The notes: generated by a model from the sequence alone, not told the origin. A DNA stretch of 51,711 nt from an uncultured Mailhella sp. (GCF_905187505.1 NZ_CAJJIC010000005.1:1-51711), one strand, 5' to 3'. Counted from the first letter of the stretch, positions 25,137 to 34,179 are shown. Translations and numbers: made by a program.

Positions 25137-27785
25137 ATGCGTTTTTTTAAGTTTTGTGCCGGAGTGGCGCTTGCCTTTTGTCTTGCTCTCGGAGGAACGG
25201 GAGCGGCGCAGGCAGTTTCCGACGTGCAGACCTTCCGTCTGGAAAACGGGCTGACCGTGCTTGTCCGGGAAGACAGTCGGTTTCCTCTGGTGTCGGTGCG
25301 TCTTTTCGTGAAGGCCGGTTCCGCCTGGGAAAAGCCCGAAGAAGCGGGCATGAGCCATCTTCTGGAGCATATGGTGTTCAAGGGATCCAAGACCAGCGGC
25401 CCCGGCGTGGACAAGCGCGTGGAGAACGCCGGCGGCTCCATGAATGCCTATACGTCCTATGACATGACCACGTATCTGACCGATCTTCCGGCCGCGAAGT
25501 GGAAGGACGCCATGACCGCAGTGCGCGATCTGGCCTTTGACCCGCTGCTCAGGCAGGCCGATCTCGATGCGGAACGGGAAGTCGTCATTGCCGAAAAGAA
25601 GCAGCGCGGCGACAATCCCATGACGAAGCTTTTTCAGACGGCGCTTGCCCATACTCTGAAGGGCACGCCCTATGAAACGCCCGTCATCGGCACGGAAGAG
25701 GCCCTTCGCGGCGTGACGCCCGACATGATGCGCGACTACATAAAGCGTCGCTACGACCCTCGCGACATGGTGCTTTCCGTGGCCGGCGACGTGAAGGCTT
25801 CCGAGATCGTCGCCGAGGCGAAGGCGCTGTTCGGCGGGTACGAGAATCACAACGTGCTCAAGGTGGAGCCTTCCATTGATCCCGCCACGCTTGCGCAGGG
25901 ACTGGTGGTCGACGTGCAGGCCGGCCCTTGGGACAAGGCCTTCGTGTCTCTGACCTTCCCTCTGCCGGGCATGAAGAATGAACTCATGCCTGCGGCCGAC
26001 GTGCTGGCGCATCTTCTGTCCGGCGACGACACGGCCCTTCTGCCGAAGCGCTACCGCATCGACACGTCCGTGGTGGACAGCGTGAGCGCCTCGGCCATGA
26101 GCTTTGAGAGAGCCGGAGTCTTTGCCGTTCTGGCTCAGCTTGATGCCGACAAGGTCGCGGACTATCTGCGCGACATGGGAAAGACGCTGGCGGACCTGAA
26201 GGCGTCCGACTTCACCGACGAGGAAATCGCCCGCGCGCGGCTGAACCTGGAAGACAGCTATCTGCGCGGCCTTGAGAACATCGCCGACATTGCCGAGACC
26301 ATGGGCTCGGAATATTTCTACGATCCGTCGAGCGTGGGCGGAGAACGCTATCTTGCGGCCGTGCGCGGCGTGGGACGCGAGCAGATTCAGGCCGTCATCG
26401 ACACCTGGCTGCGTCCCGACGCGCTCACCGTGTCCGCCCTCGTGCCGCAGGGAGAAAAAGGCAAGGCCGCCGTCGTGGACAACGACGGCGCCAGAGCCGC
26501 CGTGGTGCAGGGCTGGCCGGAGACGGGACGGACGGCGGTCTCCTCCTCTACGTCTGCGGACAAGGCGGCGGCGCTGCGCCCTGAGGTGATGAAGCTCGGG
26601 GACGGCCGCACGCTCGTGCTTCTGCCCGATCGCTCTCTGCCCTATGTTTCCGCCACGCTCAGCTTCTCCGGCGGCGAGCTTCTGGCCGCCGACGACGAGG
26701 AAGGTCTGGCCACGCTTGCGGCGGCCGTGCTCACCACGGGTACGAAGAACCGCAGTCTGAACGACATCAATGTCTATCTTTCCGGCCGGGCCTCCGGGCT
26801 TTCGGCGGGAAGCGGCCTGCGTTCGTTCAGCGTGCAGATGGATGCGCCCTCGCGCTTTGCGCCCGAGGTGTTCTCCCTCATGAAGGAAGTGCTGGAACAG
26901 CCTGCTTTCCGCGATGAGGACGTGGAGCGCGCGAAGCGCGAGCAGATAGCCTCCATCGTGAGCAGCGAGCAGAGCGCCATGGGGCTGCTCGGTCGCAACC
27001 TGCGTCATTTCCTGTTCGGCAAGGGGGCCTACGCCCACAGAACCGAAGGCGATCCTGCCGAGGTGGCGAAGTACACGGCAAAGGACGTGGAGGGATTCTG
27101 GAACAGGCAGAAGATGCGTCCGTGGGTGCTTTCCGTGGCCGGAGACTTCAATCGTGCCGAGGTGGAAGCCTTTGCAAAGTCTCTTCCCGCGCCGTCGGCA
27201 AAGGCGCTTGAAAGCTCAGCGCCTTCGTGGAACGAACGGAAGAGCTGGAGCATGACCCTGCCCGGCCGCAATCAGGCCGTATACCTCATGCTCTTCCCCA
27301 CCGCGGGGTCGGAGACGGCCGACAGACCGGCGCTGCGTCTGCTTTCGGAGTGCCTCGGCGGATTCACCGGAAAGCTCTATCAGGAACTTCGTGAGAAGCA
27401 GAGTCTCGGTTATTCCGTGTTCCCCGTGGACTGGTCCGGGAAGGATACGGGTTTCCTTGCGTTCGGCATCATTGCCTCTCCTGAGAATCTGGACAAGGCA
27501 AAGGCCACCTTTGAAGCCATCGTCCGCGACCTGCATGAGAATCTGCTGCCCGAGGAAACGCTGGATCGCGCCAAGGCCGTGGCCGAGGCCGATTTCTACC
27601 GCGCGAGGCAGAGCCGCGCCATGCGCGCTGGCGAGGGGGCGGCCAACATCCTGAGCGGTCATGACCTTGACTACAGCCGGAAGAACCTTGAGGCCATGAA
27701 GGCCGTGGACGCAAAAACGCTGCGCGATACGGCCCGCAGATATCTGGACCTGAACAGGGCCTATGACCTTCGCGTGACGCCGTAG
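25137..27785 (+). CDS. Exported M16-family zinc metallopeptidase (pitrilysin type, two M16 halves)
   Basis: The 882-aa protein starts at an ATG with GAGG 5 nt upstream and has a Sec signal peptide (residues 1-26, ending GAAQA). The inverted zinc motif HLLEH is at residues 74-78 and the distal Glu ligand is Glu153 in EREVVIAE. The N-terminal half (30-430) is catalytic. The C-terminal half (about 460-870) repeats the fold without the zinc motif but has RELREKQSLGYSVFPV, the conserved R/Y pair for substrate binding. It should act in the periplasm on peptides or small proteins. It is flanked by terminators, so it is monocistronic. Confidence 0.94.
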   Translation: MRFFKFCAGVALAFCLALGGTGAAQAVSDVQTFRLENGLTVLVREDSRFPLVSVRLFVKAGSAWEKPEEAGMSHLLEHMVFKGSKTSGPGVDKRVENAGGSMNAYTSYDMTTYLTDLPAAKWKDAMTAVRDLAFDPLLRQADLDAEREVVIAEKKQRGDNPMTKLFQTALAHTLKGTPYETPVIGTEEALRGVTPDMMRDYIKRRYDPRDMVLSVAGDVKASEIVAEAKALFGGYENHNVLKVEPSIDPATLAQGLVVDVQAGPWDKAFVSLTFPLPGMKNELMPAADVLAHLLSGDDTALLPKRYRIDTSVVDSVSASAMSFERAGVFAVLAQLDADKVADYLRDMGKTLADLKASDFTDEEIARARLNLEDSYLRGLENIADIAETMGSEYFYDPSSVGGERYLAAVRGVGREQIQAVIDTWLRPDALTVSALVPQGEKGKAAVVDNDGARAAVVQGWPETGRTAVSSSTSADKAAALRPEVMKLGDGRTLVLLPDRSLPYVSATLSFSGGELLAADDEEGLATLAAAVLTTGTKNRSLNDINVYLSGRASGLSAGSGLRSFSVQMDAPSRFAPEVFSLMKEVLEQPAFRDEDVERAKREQIASIVSSEQSAMGLLGRNLRHFLFGKGAYAHRTEGDPAEVAKYTAKDVEGFWNRQKMRPWVLSVAGDFNRAEVEAFAKSLPAPSAKALESSAPSWNERKSWSMTLPGRNQAVYLMLFPTAGSETADRPALRLLSECLGGFTGKLYQELREKQSLGYSVFPVDWSGKDTGFLAFGIIASPENLDKAKATFEAIVRDLHENLLPEETLDRAKAVAEADFYRARQSRAMRAGEGAANILSGHDLDYSRKNLEAMKAVDAKTLRDTARRYLDLNRAYDLRVTP

Positions 27786-27848
27786 AAAGGCGCGTCGGGC
27801 CCTCCCGCTCAGGGAAGGGAAAACGACAGCCTGTGCCACCATGAATGA

Positions 27849-27882
27849 AGAAAGGGCGACGGAGGATTCCGTCGCCCTTTCT
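27849..27882. terminator. Bidirectional terminator between the M16 peptidase and CGGC-protein genes
   Basis: AAAGGGCGACGGA (27851-27863) pairs with TCCGTCGCCCTTT (27868-27880) around loop GGAT, with T-rich flanks on both strands between convergent genes. Confidence 0.85.
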
Positions 27883-27919
27883 TGCGGAAGAAGGCGTCTT
27901 TTTCGTCGGAAGGGAAAAG

Positions 27920-28255
27920 TTAGCCGTGCGTTCCGTCTATGACGGGCACGGCGTCGCCCAGCTTTTTTTCTATGGCGGCCTTCATGGCTGCGGCATGAGG
28001 GCAGGGCATGTCGATGGGTCTGCCCTTGCCGATGCACGACGCCAGAAACACGACTTCGGCTCCGCGGTCGACCAGCATTTTCGCCCGGGCCACGGCTCTT
28101 TTTCCCGGACAGCCTCCGCAGCTCACAAAGCCCACCACTTCGCAGGGAGCGAAGGGTTCGAAGGCGAAGGTGCCTGCTCCGGCGCATTTGAAGTCCGTGG
28201 TGCCGGGGCACATGTCTTCCGTCTGCTGACAGCGTATGATGCCTATTTTTTTCAT
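27920..28255 (-). CDS. CGGC domain-containing putative metal-binding protein
   Basis: The 111-aa cytosolic protein has FVSCGGCPGK with the CGGC motif at residues 46-49. Other cysteines are at 9, 16, 24, 38 and in FLASCIGKG and MPCPHAA. The N-terminal beta strand (KKIGIIRC) and the repeated Cys pattern fit the CGGC family, thought to bind a metal; function is not established. The start at 28255 has a strong AGGAGG; 32 upstream codons are open but lie before that ribosome site. Monocistronic on present evidence. Confidence 0.86.
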   Translation of the reverse strand: MKKIGIIRCQQTEDMCPGTTDFKCAGAGTFAFEPFAPCEVVGFVSCGGCPGKRAVARAKMLVDRGAEVVFLASCIGKGRPIDMPCPHAAAMKAAIEKKLGDAVPVIDGTHG

Positions 28256-28419
28256 GATGTCCTCCTGGCTTGGCGCGTGGCGCGGCTCCGTTGAAGTGTA
28301 TGACAGAAGCCTCGCCGTGCGCAAGTGAGAGCGGTTCGAAAAGATGGGCACAGCGTCTTTCTTGCAAAATATTTCATGAAGGGAAACAGTTTGAAACGTG
28401 ACTTTCTTTGCAGCTCATG

Positions 28420-28541
28420 TAGAAGGGAGATGTCGAAGGTTGTCGACTCCCCTGGATAACCAGAGATTCTCATACTCTTCTCCTCCATACTCCCCTTTTC
28501 AGTCCGGCCGGCTCGTCGCTCCACGAACCGGCCGGTTTTTT
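28420..28541 (+). ncRNA. Candidate small RNA ending at an orphan terminator
   Basis: GTCGA (28432-28436) can pair with TCGAC (28443-28447), extended by GGGAG/CTCCC, and CTGG (28452-28455) with CCAG (28460-28463). A pyrimidine-rich single-stranded stretch follows, then a CCGGCCGG terminator with six T. The previous plus-strand gene ends over 600 bp upstream at its own terminator. No convincing promoter was found, so the 5' end is a guess. Confidence 0.35.
28504..28541 (+). terminator. Orphan rho-independent terminator on the plus strand
   Basis: CCGGCCGG (28504-28511) pairs with CCGGCCGG (28528-28535), an inner TCGT/ACGA extends the stem, and T runs 28536-28541. No plus-strand protein gene ends nearby. 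Confidence 0.75.
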
Positions 28542-28615
28542 GCTGCTCAAAAGAGGCGGGCGGCATGGCCGCGACTTGCCGGAAGAAGTGCGGAGCCTCT
28601 TGCCGGAGGGGCATG

Positions 28616-28642
28616 AAAAAAGGCCGGACGCGTGGCCCGGCC
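28616..28642 (-). terminator. Rho-independent terminator after the CorC/HlyC gene
   Basis: On the minus strand GGCCGG/CCGGCC arms (28637-28642 and 28622-28627) are followed by six T (28616-28621). It is 32 bp past the stop at 28674. Confidence 0.82.
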
Positions 28643-28673
28643 CTGTGCATGCGGTTCATGAAAAGGCGGATAG

Positions 28674-29999
28674 TCAGCTCCCGGACGGTTCTTTTTTCTC
28701 TTCCGGCAGTTTTTCCGCCAGTATCTTGTCCACCATGTTGCCGTCCATGTCCACGACCTCGAAGCGCCAGCCCTGCCACGTGACATGATCGCCCTCCCGG
28801 GGAATGCGGCCGGTGAGATACATGAACATTCCGCTCAGGATGGTGTAGTAGCCCTTGTCCTCGTCGGGAAGGGTCTGGATGCCGAGTCTGTCCTTCAGCT
28901 CGGGAACGGGAATGCTTCCGTCCATGAGCCAGCTGCCGTTTTCCCGCTGCACGGCCCAGGCGTCTTCGTGGGGGTCGCCTATCTGTCCGGCCATGACCTT
29001 GAGAAGGTCACGCGGCGTGACGATGCCCTGCAGGGTTCCGTATTCGTCCACAATGAAGGCCATGTGCAGCCGCTGTTCCTGAAAGCGCTTCAGAAGTTCC
29101 AGACTGGTGAGGGCTTCCGGCACGAAAACGGGAGGAACGCTTTGTTCCTCAAGTTCACGGGAGAAGGTTTCCGCATCCGGCATCGTTCCGGCGCACAGCA
29201 GAAGAGCCTGATTGGTGCGGATGACGCCCGTGAGATTGCCGAGTCCCCCGCGGCAGACGGGAAGCCAGGAGTGTTCGAACCGGCCCAGCGTTTTCAGATT
29301 TTCTTCCGGGGACAGCGTGGTGTCCAGAAAGCGTATGTCGGCCCGGGGAACCATGATGGAACTTACCGGCCGGTCGTCGAGCCGGAACACGTTGCGGAGC
29401 ATGTCGCGCTGACGGCTTTCAATGGCTCCGGCTTCCGAGCCTTCATCGATCATGGCCTGTATTTCCTCTTCCGTGACGGCCTGACTGTCATTCTGGCGGG
29501 CACCGAGAAGACGGAGAATGAGGCTGGTGGAGCAGGAGAGAAGCAGCACGAAGGGGGCGCTTATGGTGGCCAGCGCCGTCATGGGCCGGGCCACGAGGCA
29601 GGCCATTCTTTCCGGTGCGATCTGTCCGAGCCGTTTGGGCACCAGCTCGCCGACGACAATGGACAGATAGGTGACGGCAATGACCACGATCACCGTGGCC
29701 AGCATTCCTGAAGTGGAAGAGGGAATGCCGAGGCTTTCCTGCATCCAGGCGGAAAGAGGACCGGCGAGTGCGGATTCGCCGAAGATGCCGCTCAGGAGAC
29801 CTATGGAGGTGATGCCTATCTGTATGGCGGACAGAAAGCGGGTGGGATTTTCGCCGAGGCGGATGGCCGCCTGTGCCGACTTGTCTCCGGCGGAGGCTTT
29901 TACCGAAAGCCTTGCCTTGCGTGCCGTGACGAGCGCGATTTCGGACATGGCAAAAATGCCGTTCAGAACGATGAGGACTATAAGAATGAATATTTCCAT
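28674..29999 (-). CDS. CNNM/CorC-HlyC family membrane protein (DUF21 + CBS pair)
   Basis: The 441-aa protein has an N-terminal DUF21/CNNM membrane domain with four hydrophobic segments (residues 1-180; FAMSEIALVTARKARL and GENPTRFLSAIQIGITSIGL are typical). A CBS pair follows (about 205-330; SIMVPRADIRFLD, AFIVDEYGTLQGIVT), then the CorC_HlyC transporter-associated domain (345-430). Relatives are magnesium/cobalt efflux or transport proteins, and older hemolysin labels are not informative. The ATG has no strong ribosome site. It sits alone, with an AT-rich region upstream. Confidence 0.92.
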   Translation of the reverse strand: MEIFILIVLIVLNGIFAMSEIALVTARKARLSVKASAGDKSAQAAIRLGENPTRFLSAIQIGITSIGLLSGIFGESALAGPLSAWMQESLGIPSSTSGMLATVIVVIAVTYLSIVVGELVPKRLGQIAPERMACLVARPMTALATISAPFVLLLSCSTSLILRLLGARQNDSQAVTEEEIQAMIDEGSEAGAIESRQRDMLRNVFRLDDRPVSSIMVPRADIRFLDTTLSPEENLKTLGRFEHSWLPVCRGGLGNLTGVIRTNQALLLCAGTMPDAETFSRELEEQSVPPVFVPEALTSLELLKRFQEQRLHMAFIVDEYGTLQGIVTPRDLLKVMAGQIGDPHEDAWAVQRENGSWLMDGSIPVPELKDRLGIQTLPDEDKGYYTILSGMFMYLTGRIPREGDHVTWQGWRFEVVDMDGNMVDKILAEKLPEEKKEPSGS

Positions 30000-30446
30000 G
30001 AAACAATTGTCATGATAATCTTGCCTGTGTCAACATATTTTTAATATTTTGTATGCATCATAGTTTTTTACATGAATTTGCTTTTAATGTCGATGAATAC
30101 AAGATATGTATTTTGCCATGTTTTTATGAATATAAATGATATTGATCGTATTGATGCTCTGAATGTTTGAAAGCAGAGAATTTTTCTTCCGTAATTGAGT
30201 GCGTCGTGAGGCTGAACATTGCGAACGGCAACGGACGAAAAAACTTTTTTGTCATGCCGATGCGGAGCACCGGAGAGCCATGCTCTTTCTGCGGCATTTC
30301 TCAGACGATGCGTTGCGGAATGAAGAACAATAATGTTTCACTGCTGCATGGTTGCCGTGCAAGGGCTTTGCGCCTATGCTCAAAGACAGGTTTCCGACGG
30401 ACGGTTGTGATGCGTTCTTCGGAAAGCGTTTTTTCGGAGATGCATC
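30000..30446. other. AT-rich intergenic region between CorC and the BASS-like gene
   Basis: Positions about 30030-30165 are strikingly AT-rich compared with the window, with several -10-like strings on both strands (for example TTGACA at 30028-30033 read on the minus strand). This is the divergent promoter region. Positions 30167-30446 return to high GC; the open plus frame there continues out of frame into the transporter and has no ribosome site. No gene is supported. Confidence 0.55.
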
Positions 30447-31424
30447 ATGAATCGCCTTCTTGCCCTGTTCACGCAGTGGGCACTGCTTGTAGCCATAGTG
30501 ACCGGAGCCCTGGGCCACGCCTTCTTTTCCCGTTTTTCCCCGCTTTCGCCGTTTCTGCTCATGGCGATGCTGTTGTTCACGTTCTGCGGAATGTCCCTGA
30601 AAACGGTGCGCATTCACAGACTGCACGTCATTCTTCTTGGCCTGCAGATGGCCGGCAGTCTGATTTTCTACATGATTCTCGAGCAGTGGAACGACCTTGC
30701 GGCGCAGACCGTGGGACTCATCATGCTCGTGCCCACGGCGACGGCGGCCGCCACCATCACCGGCATGCTGGGCGGCAGCGTGGGGTTCCTTGCGACGTAC
30801 GTGTTCCTCGGCACCTTTTCGTCCATTGTGGCCGCGCCGCTTCTTGTCCCGATGATGGCTCCCGGCCATGTGGACATGCCTTTTTTTGCTTCCATGATGT
30901 CCGTGCTGTTTCAGGTGGGGCCCATTCTCGTTCTGCCTCTGGTCTGCGCGCTTCTGCTTCAGGCCTTTGCCCCGAACGTCTGCAACGTCATTGTCCGTCA
31001 CGGGAGCGTGTCCTACTATCTGTGGGTGCTCATGATACTCATTCTCATGGGCAGCACGTTCGACATGCTTCTTGCTCCCGGCAGAAAAGACGTCGGCATG
31101 GAGGCGCTGATTGCCGGTTCCGGGGTTCTTGTGTGCATGCTGCAGTTTCTGGTGGGCAAGTTCGTGGGCGGATTGTATCATCACCGCATTTCCGCCGGTC
31201 AGGCGCTGGCCCAGAAGAATCTCATGCTGGCCATGTGGCTGGCCTTTCAGTATTTCGATCCGCTGGTGGTGGTCGGGCTTGCCGCCTATTCCATCGCGCA
31301 GAACGTGTTCAATGCCACGCAGCTTTGGCTTAAGGGGCGCATGGATGAAAGAGTGAGACGGAGGCTGCACGTCTATCACGAAAAAAAGCACGCCGCTTCC
31401 GGTCATGCGGAGGACAAGGCGTGA
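30447..31424 (+). CDS. BASS-like (bile acid:sodium symporter superfamily) transporter
   Basis: The 325-aa membrane protein has around nine to ten hydrophobic segments. VGLIMLVPTATAAATITGML followed by GGSVGFLATYVFLGTFSSI matches the first discontinuous substrate-binding helix of the BASS fold, and a related stretch (QKNLMLAMWLAFQYFDPLV) occurs in the second half. CGGAGATG precedes the ATG. Relatives move organic acids, pantoate, arsenite or bile acids with sodium; the substrate is unknown. It is followed after 60 bp by a nitrilase-family gene, so both may be one transcript. Confidence 0.75.
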   Translation: MNRLLALFTQWALLVAIVTGALGHAFFSRFSPLSPFLLMAMLLFTFCGMSLKTVRIHRLHVILLGLQMAGSLIFYMILEQWNDLAAQTVGLIMLVPTATAAATITGMLGGSVGFLATYVFLGTFSSIVAAPLLVPMMAPGHVDMPFFASMMSVLFQVGPILVLPLVCALLLQAFAPNVCNVIVRHGSVSYYLWVLMILILMGSTFDMLLAPGRKDVGMEALIAGSGVLVCMLQFLVGKFVGGLYHHRISAGQALAQKNLMLAMWLAFQYFDPLVVVGLAAYSIAQNVFNATQLWLKGRMDERVRRRLHVYHEKKHAASGHAEDKA

Positions 31425-31484
31425 TGCGACGGGGCGGTTCCGTCTTCGGGACGGGCGTCGGGAACCGTGACGGGAGGAGGGCTC

Positions 31485-32270
31485 ATGAAGGTATGCCTGC
31501 TGCAGATGGATGTTGTGAAGGGAAACAGGGAAGCCAACCGGAATGCGGTGCGCCGTCTGACGGCGCAGGCCATGGCGTCGGAATGTCCGCCGGACGTCCT
31601 GATTCTGCCCGAGCTCTGGTCCACGGGATACGAGCTTGAACGGGCCCTCGGGCTTTCCTCTCCCATGGGCGGGGATGATGCGGCGTTTCTCGGCGCTCTG
31701 GCGAGGGAATATCATGTGGCCTTTGCGGGCGGTTCCGTGCTCTCTGAAAGGGATGGAGCCGTGTACAACAGGGCGCAGGTCATCGAACGGGACGGCAGGT
31801 ATGTGACCGGCTATGACAAGGTGCATCTGTTTTGTCTCATGGAGGAACACAGGTACCTGGCTCCGGGGCGTGAACGGCGTCTGTTCGACATGGGCGGGAT
31901 GCGCTGCGCGCTGGCCATATGCTACGACATACGCTTTTGCGAGTTCATACGGGCGCTTGCCGTGAACGGAGCGGAGGCTCTTTTTGTCAGCGCCGAGTGG
32001 CCGGCGGTGCGTCGGGATCACTGGGAAACCCTGCTGCGCGCCCGGGCCGTGGAAAATGAGATGTACGTGGTGGCCTGCAACCGCTGCGGAACTTCGGGTG
32101 CGGAGACCTTTGCCGGAAGTTCCATGATCATTGCCCCGGACGGAACGGTGCTCGCCCATGCCGGAGAGAGGGAGGAAATTGCGGGAGCGGAACTTGAGCT
32201 TTCCTCCGTCCGGCGCATGAGGGAGACCATACCCGTGTTTTTCGACCGGGTTCCCGAGCTTTACCGATGA
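31485..32270 (+). CDS. Carbon-nitrogen hydrolase (nitrilase superfamily, omega-amidase-like)
   Basis: The 261-aa enzyme has the nitrilase catalytic set: Glu43 in LPELWSTGYE, Lys112 in GYDKVHLF and Cys146 in AICYDIRF. VNGAEALFVSAEWP and RARAVENEMYVVACNRCG are family blocks. It is closest in pattern to omega-amidase/Nit2-type enzymes that hydrolyse alpha-ketoglutaramate or similar amides; the exact substrate is uncertain. The ATG at 31485 has GGAGG at ideal spacing; a GTG six codons upstream is also open but less likely. It ends at the shared terminator at 32315. Confidence 0.9.
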   Translation: MKVCLLQMDVVKGNREANRNAVRRLTAQAMASECPPDVLILPELWSTGYELERALGLSSPMGGDDAAFLGALAREYHVAFAGGSVLSERDGAVYNRAQVIERDGRYVTGYDKVHLFCLMEEHRYLAPGRERRLFDMGGMRCALAICYDIRFCEFIRALAVNGAEALFVSAEWPAVRRDHWETLLRARAVENEMYVVACNRCGTSGAETFAGSSMIIAPDGTVLAHAGEREEIAGAELELSSVRRMRETIPVFFDRVPELYR

Positions 32271-32314
32271 GGGGCGGGACTTCTTCTTGAACGGGCGGCC
32301 TTGCGGTCTGCGGG

Positions 32315-32358
32315 GCATGAAAAAAGGGCCTTCGGTGTCGAAGGCCCTTTTTTCATGC
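32315..32358. terminator. Perfect 20-bp bidirectional terminator
   Basis: GCATGAAAAAAGGGCCTTCG (32315-32334) is perfectly inverted at 32339-32358, around loop GTGT. Both strands end in T runs. It serves the amidase (plus) and the SNF symporter (minus). The outer GCATG/CATGC pairs and the A6/T6 tracts recur in the terminator near 28611. Confidence 0.93.
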
Positions 32359-32395
32359 GGACGGCGTTTGCCGGAAGGTTCCGGCAAAGGCGTCG

Positions 32396-33796
32396 TCATA
32401 TCTTTATGATGCCGAGAGTCGCAGCCACGGAGGAGACGAGCACCACGAGCAGCAGCAGGGGAGCCAGCCAGGAAATGCAGATGCGGAAGATTTTTTCGCC
32501 GTGGAAGGCGGAGGAGATCTTCACTTCGGAAATGAGGTTTTCTATGCCCACGATGCGGCCGATGAGCAGGCAGGTGAGCATGGCGGCCAGAGGACAGAGG
32601 ATGAGGCTGGCAAGGAAGTCCATCATGTCGAGAATGCTGAGACCGGCAATGGAGATGAAGTCCCACACGCCGAAGCCGAGGGAGCAGGGCACGCCGAGGG
32701 CGATGGCTTCAAAGGTCATGAACAGGGCGCTTTTTCTGCGCGACCAGTGGAGTTCGTCGGTGAGGGTGGAAACGCAGGTTTCCATGATGGAAATGCTCGA
32801 GGTGAGCGCCGCAAAGAACACCATGAGGAAGAACACGGCGCCGATGATGCCGCCGAAGTCCATGCTTTCAAAGATCTTGGGTATGGTGATGAACATGAGC
32901 GAGGGGCCGGCGTTCAGCGCCTCGGCGGTGCCGCCGGAGAAGGCGAACACGGCGGGAATGATCATGAAGCCGGCCAGCGTGGCCACGAGTGTGTCCATGA
33001 AGCCGATGCTGTAGGTGGCCTGTTCGACGTTGACGTCCTTCTTCATGTAGGAGCCGTAGGTGATGAGAATGCCCATGCCTATGGACAGCGAGAAGAAGAG
33101 CTGTCCGCAGGCGGCCACCACGGTCATGATAGAGAATTTGGAGAAGTCCGGCACGAGATAGTAGTAGATGCCCGCGCCCGCTCCGGGACGGGTCATGGAG
33201 TACACGGCCACGATGACGGCGAGAATGAGCAGCAGAGGCATCATGACGCGCGAGGCGCGTTCAATGCCGCCTTCCACGCCCTTGAGGATGATGCCGAGGG
33301 TGCAGCCGAGGAAGATGAGATTCCAGATGATGGGCTCAAAAGGTGAGGAGATGAAGCTGCCGAAATATCCGTCTCCGGCCACGAGGGTCACGTCGCCCAC
33401 CACGTATTCAAACAGATATTTGATGATCCAGCCGCCGATGAGGCAGTAGTAGGGCAGAATGAGCATGGGGACGACGGCGTTTATCCAGCCGCCGAACACG
33501 AGGAAGGGATTGCGCTTCATCTGACCGAAGGCGCGGTAGGCGCCCACGGGACTGAGTCTGGTCTTTCTGCCGAGGCTGGTTTCGGCCACGATGAGCGCAT
33601 AGCCGAAAGTGAGCATGAGAATGAGATAGACCAGCAGGAAGATGCCTCCTCCGTATTTGGCGGCGAGGTAGGGAAAACGCCAGATGTTGCCAAGACCTAC
33701 GGCAGAACCGGCCACGGCGAGAATGAAACCTATGTTGCCGGAAAAGAGGCCGCGGGCACTGCCTTTGCCTGAATCGGAAGATGCCTGCTGGGACAT
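32396..33796 (-). CDS. Sodium-dependent transporter (SNF/NSS family)
   Basis: The 466-aa membrane protein carries the NSS signature NIGFILAVAGSAVGLGNIWR at the first membrane helix. FPYLAAKYGGGIFLLVYLIL and GQLFFSLSIGMGILITYGSY (helix 6 unwinding) follow. It has 11 to 12 membrane segments, as in bacterial LeuT-type transporters that carry amino acids with sodium. The ATG at 33796 has AGGAG 7 nt upstream; the longer open frame (53 extra residues) crosses the promoter. Substrate unknown. Confidence 0.94.
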   Translation of the reverse strand: MSQQASSDSGKGSARGLFSGNIGFILAVAGSAVGLGNIWRFPYLAAKYGGGIFLLVYLILMLTFGYALIVAETSLGRKTRLSPVGAYRAFGQMKRNPFLVFGGWINAVVPMLILPYYCLIGGWIIKYLFEYVVGDVTLVAGDGYFGSFISSPFEPIIWNLIFLGCTLGIILKGVEGGIERASRVMMPLLLILAVIVAVYSMTRPGAGAGIYYYLVPDFSKFSIMTVVAACGQLFFSLSIGMGILITYGSYMKKDVNVEQATYSIGFMDTLVATLAGFMIIPAVFAFSGGTAEALNAGPSLMFITIPKIFESMDFGGIIGAVFFLMVFFAALTSSISIMETCVSTLTDELHWSRRKSALFMTFEAIALGVPCSLGFGVWDFISIAGLSILDMMDFLASLILCPLAAMLTCLLIGRIVGIENLISEVKISSAFHGEKIFRICISWLAPLLLLVVLVSSVAATLGIIKI

Positions 33797-34179
33797 GCGT
33801 GACTCCTGAAAGAAAAAGTGTTCGCAACAGAGTATAAGAAGGATGAGAAAATGACAAGCCGGAAATGTCTTTTTGTTCAGACCGGAGCCGGAATGAATCG
33901 CATGGACGTTGCGGCGAGGCGTTGTCGCAGGAGCATGACGGCACTGTGCCATCATATCTTCATGAAATGTTCATCGGAGCGTGACGTATCTTTTTTTCCG
34001 GCATGGTATCCTGCTTCGTGATTCGCGCCGGAACGGGGACGCGTGATAAAGTTGCCGGGTTCCGTCTGCGTATCATCGTTTTTTCAAAAGCGGTCTGCTA
34101 GGCTTTTTGAGAACGGAAAAACGGCCGGTCCGTTTCATGGAAGCGGGCGCATGACCGAACCTTTCACCCGGAGGGCATC
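33797..34179. other. Divergent intergenic region SNF symporter - DksA-like gene
   Basis: The 383-bp gap holds a candidate SNF promoter (33831-33857) and the leader of the zinc-finger gene, with a GGAGGGC ribosome site at its end. No other gene is supported. Confidence 0.5.
33831..33857 (-). promoter_or_regulatory. Putative promoter of the SNF symporter gene
   Basis: On the minus strand TTGTCA (33852-33857) and TATACT (33831-33836, 5/6 to consensus) with a short 15-bp spacer, 35 bp upstream of the ATG. Confidence 0.4.

Larger units (their letters stand above)
28256..28673. other. Intergenic region with opposing terminators and a candidate RNA gene
   Basis: The 418-bp gap between the divergently oriented ends contains a plus-strand terminator (28504-28541) with no plus-strand gene ahead of it, and the CorC terminator (28616-28642). 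The stretch 28425-28470 contains small inverted repeats. Short open frames here lack ribosome sites. Confidence 0.55.

Noticed and set aside
25089..27038. 649-aa open frame opposite the M16 peptidase
   Set aside because: Antisense shadow of a well-supported peptidase gene.
28346..28370. Possible sigma-54 promoter (GGCAC ... TTGC)
   Set aside because: The distance between the GG and GC elements is 15 nt, not the required 10.
28398..28616. 72-aa open frame in the candidate small-RNA region
   Set aside because: No ribosome site and it spans the orphan terminator; composition is not protein-like.
30167..31333. 388-aa plus frame overlapping the BASS-like gene
   Set aside because: It is out of frame with the well-supported membrane protein and its translation is Ser/Arg/His-rich without membrane pattern.
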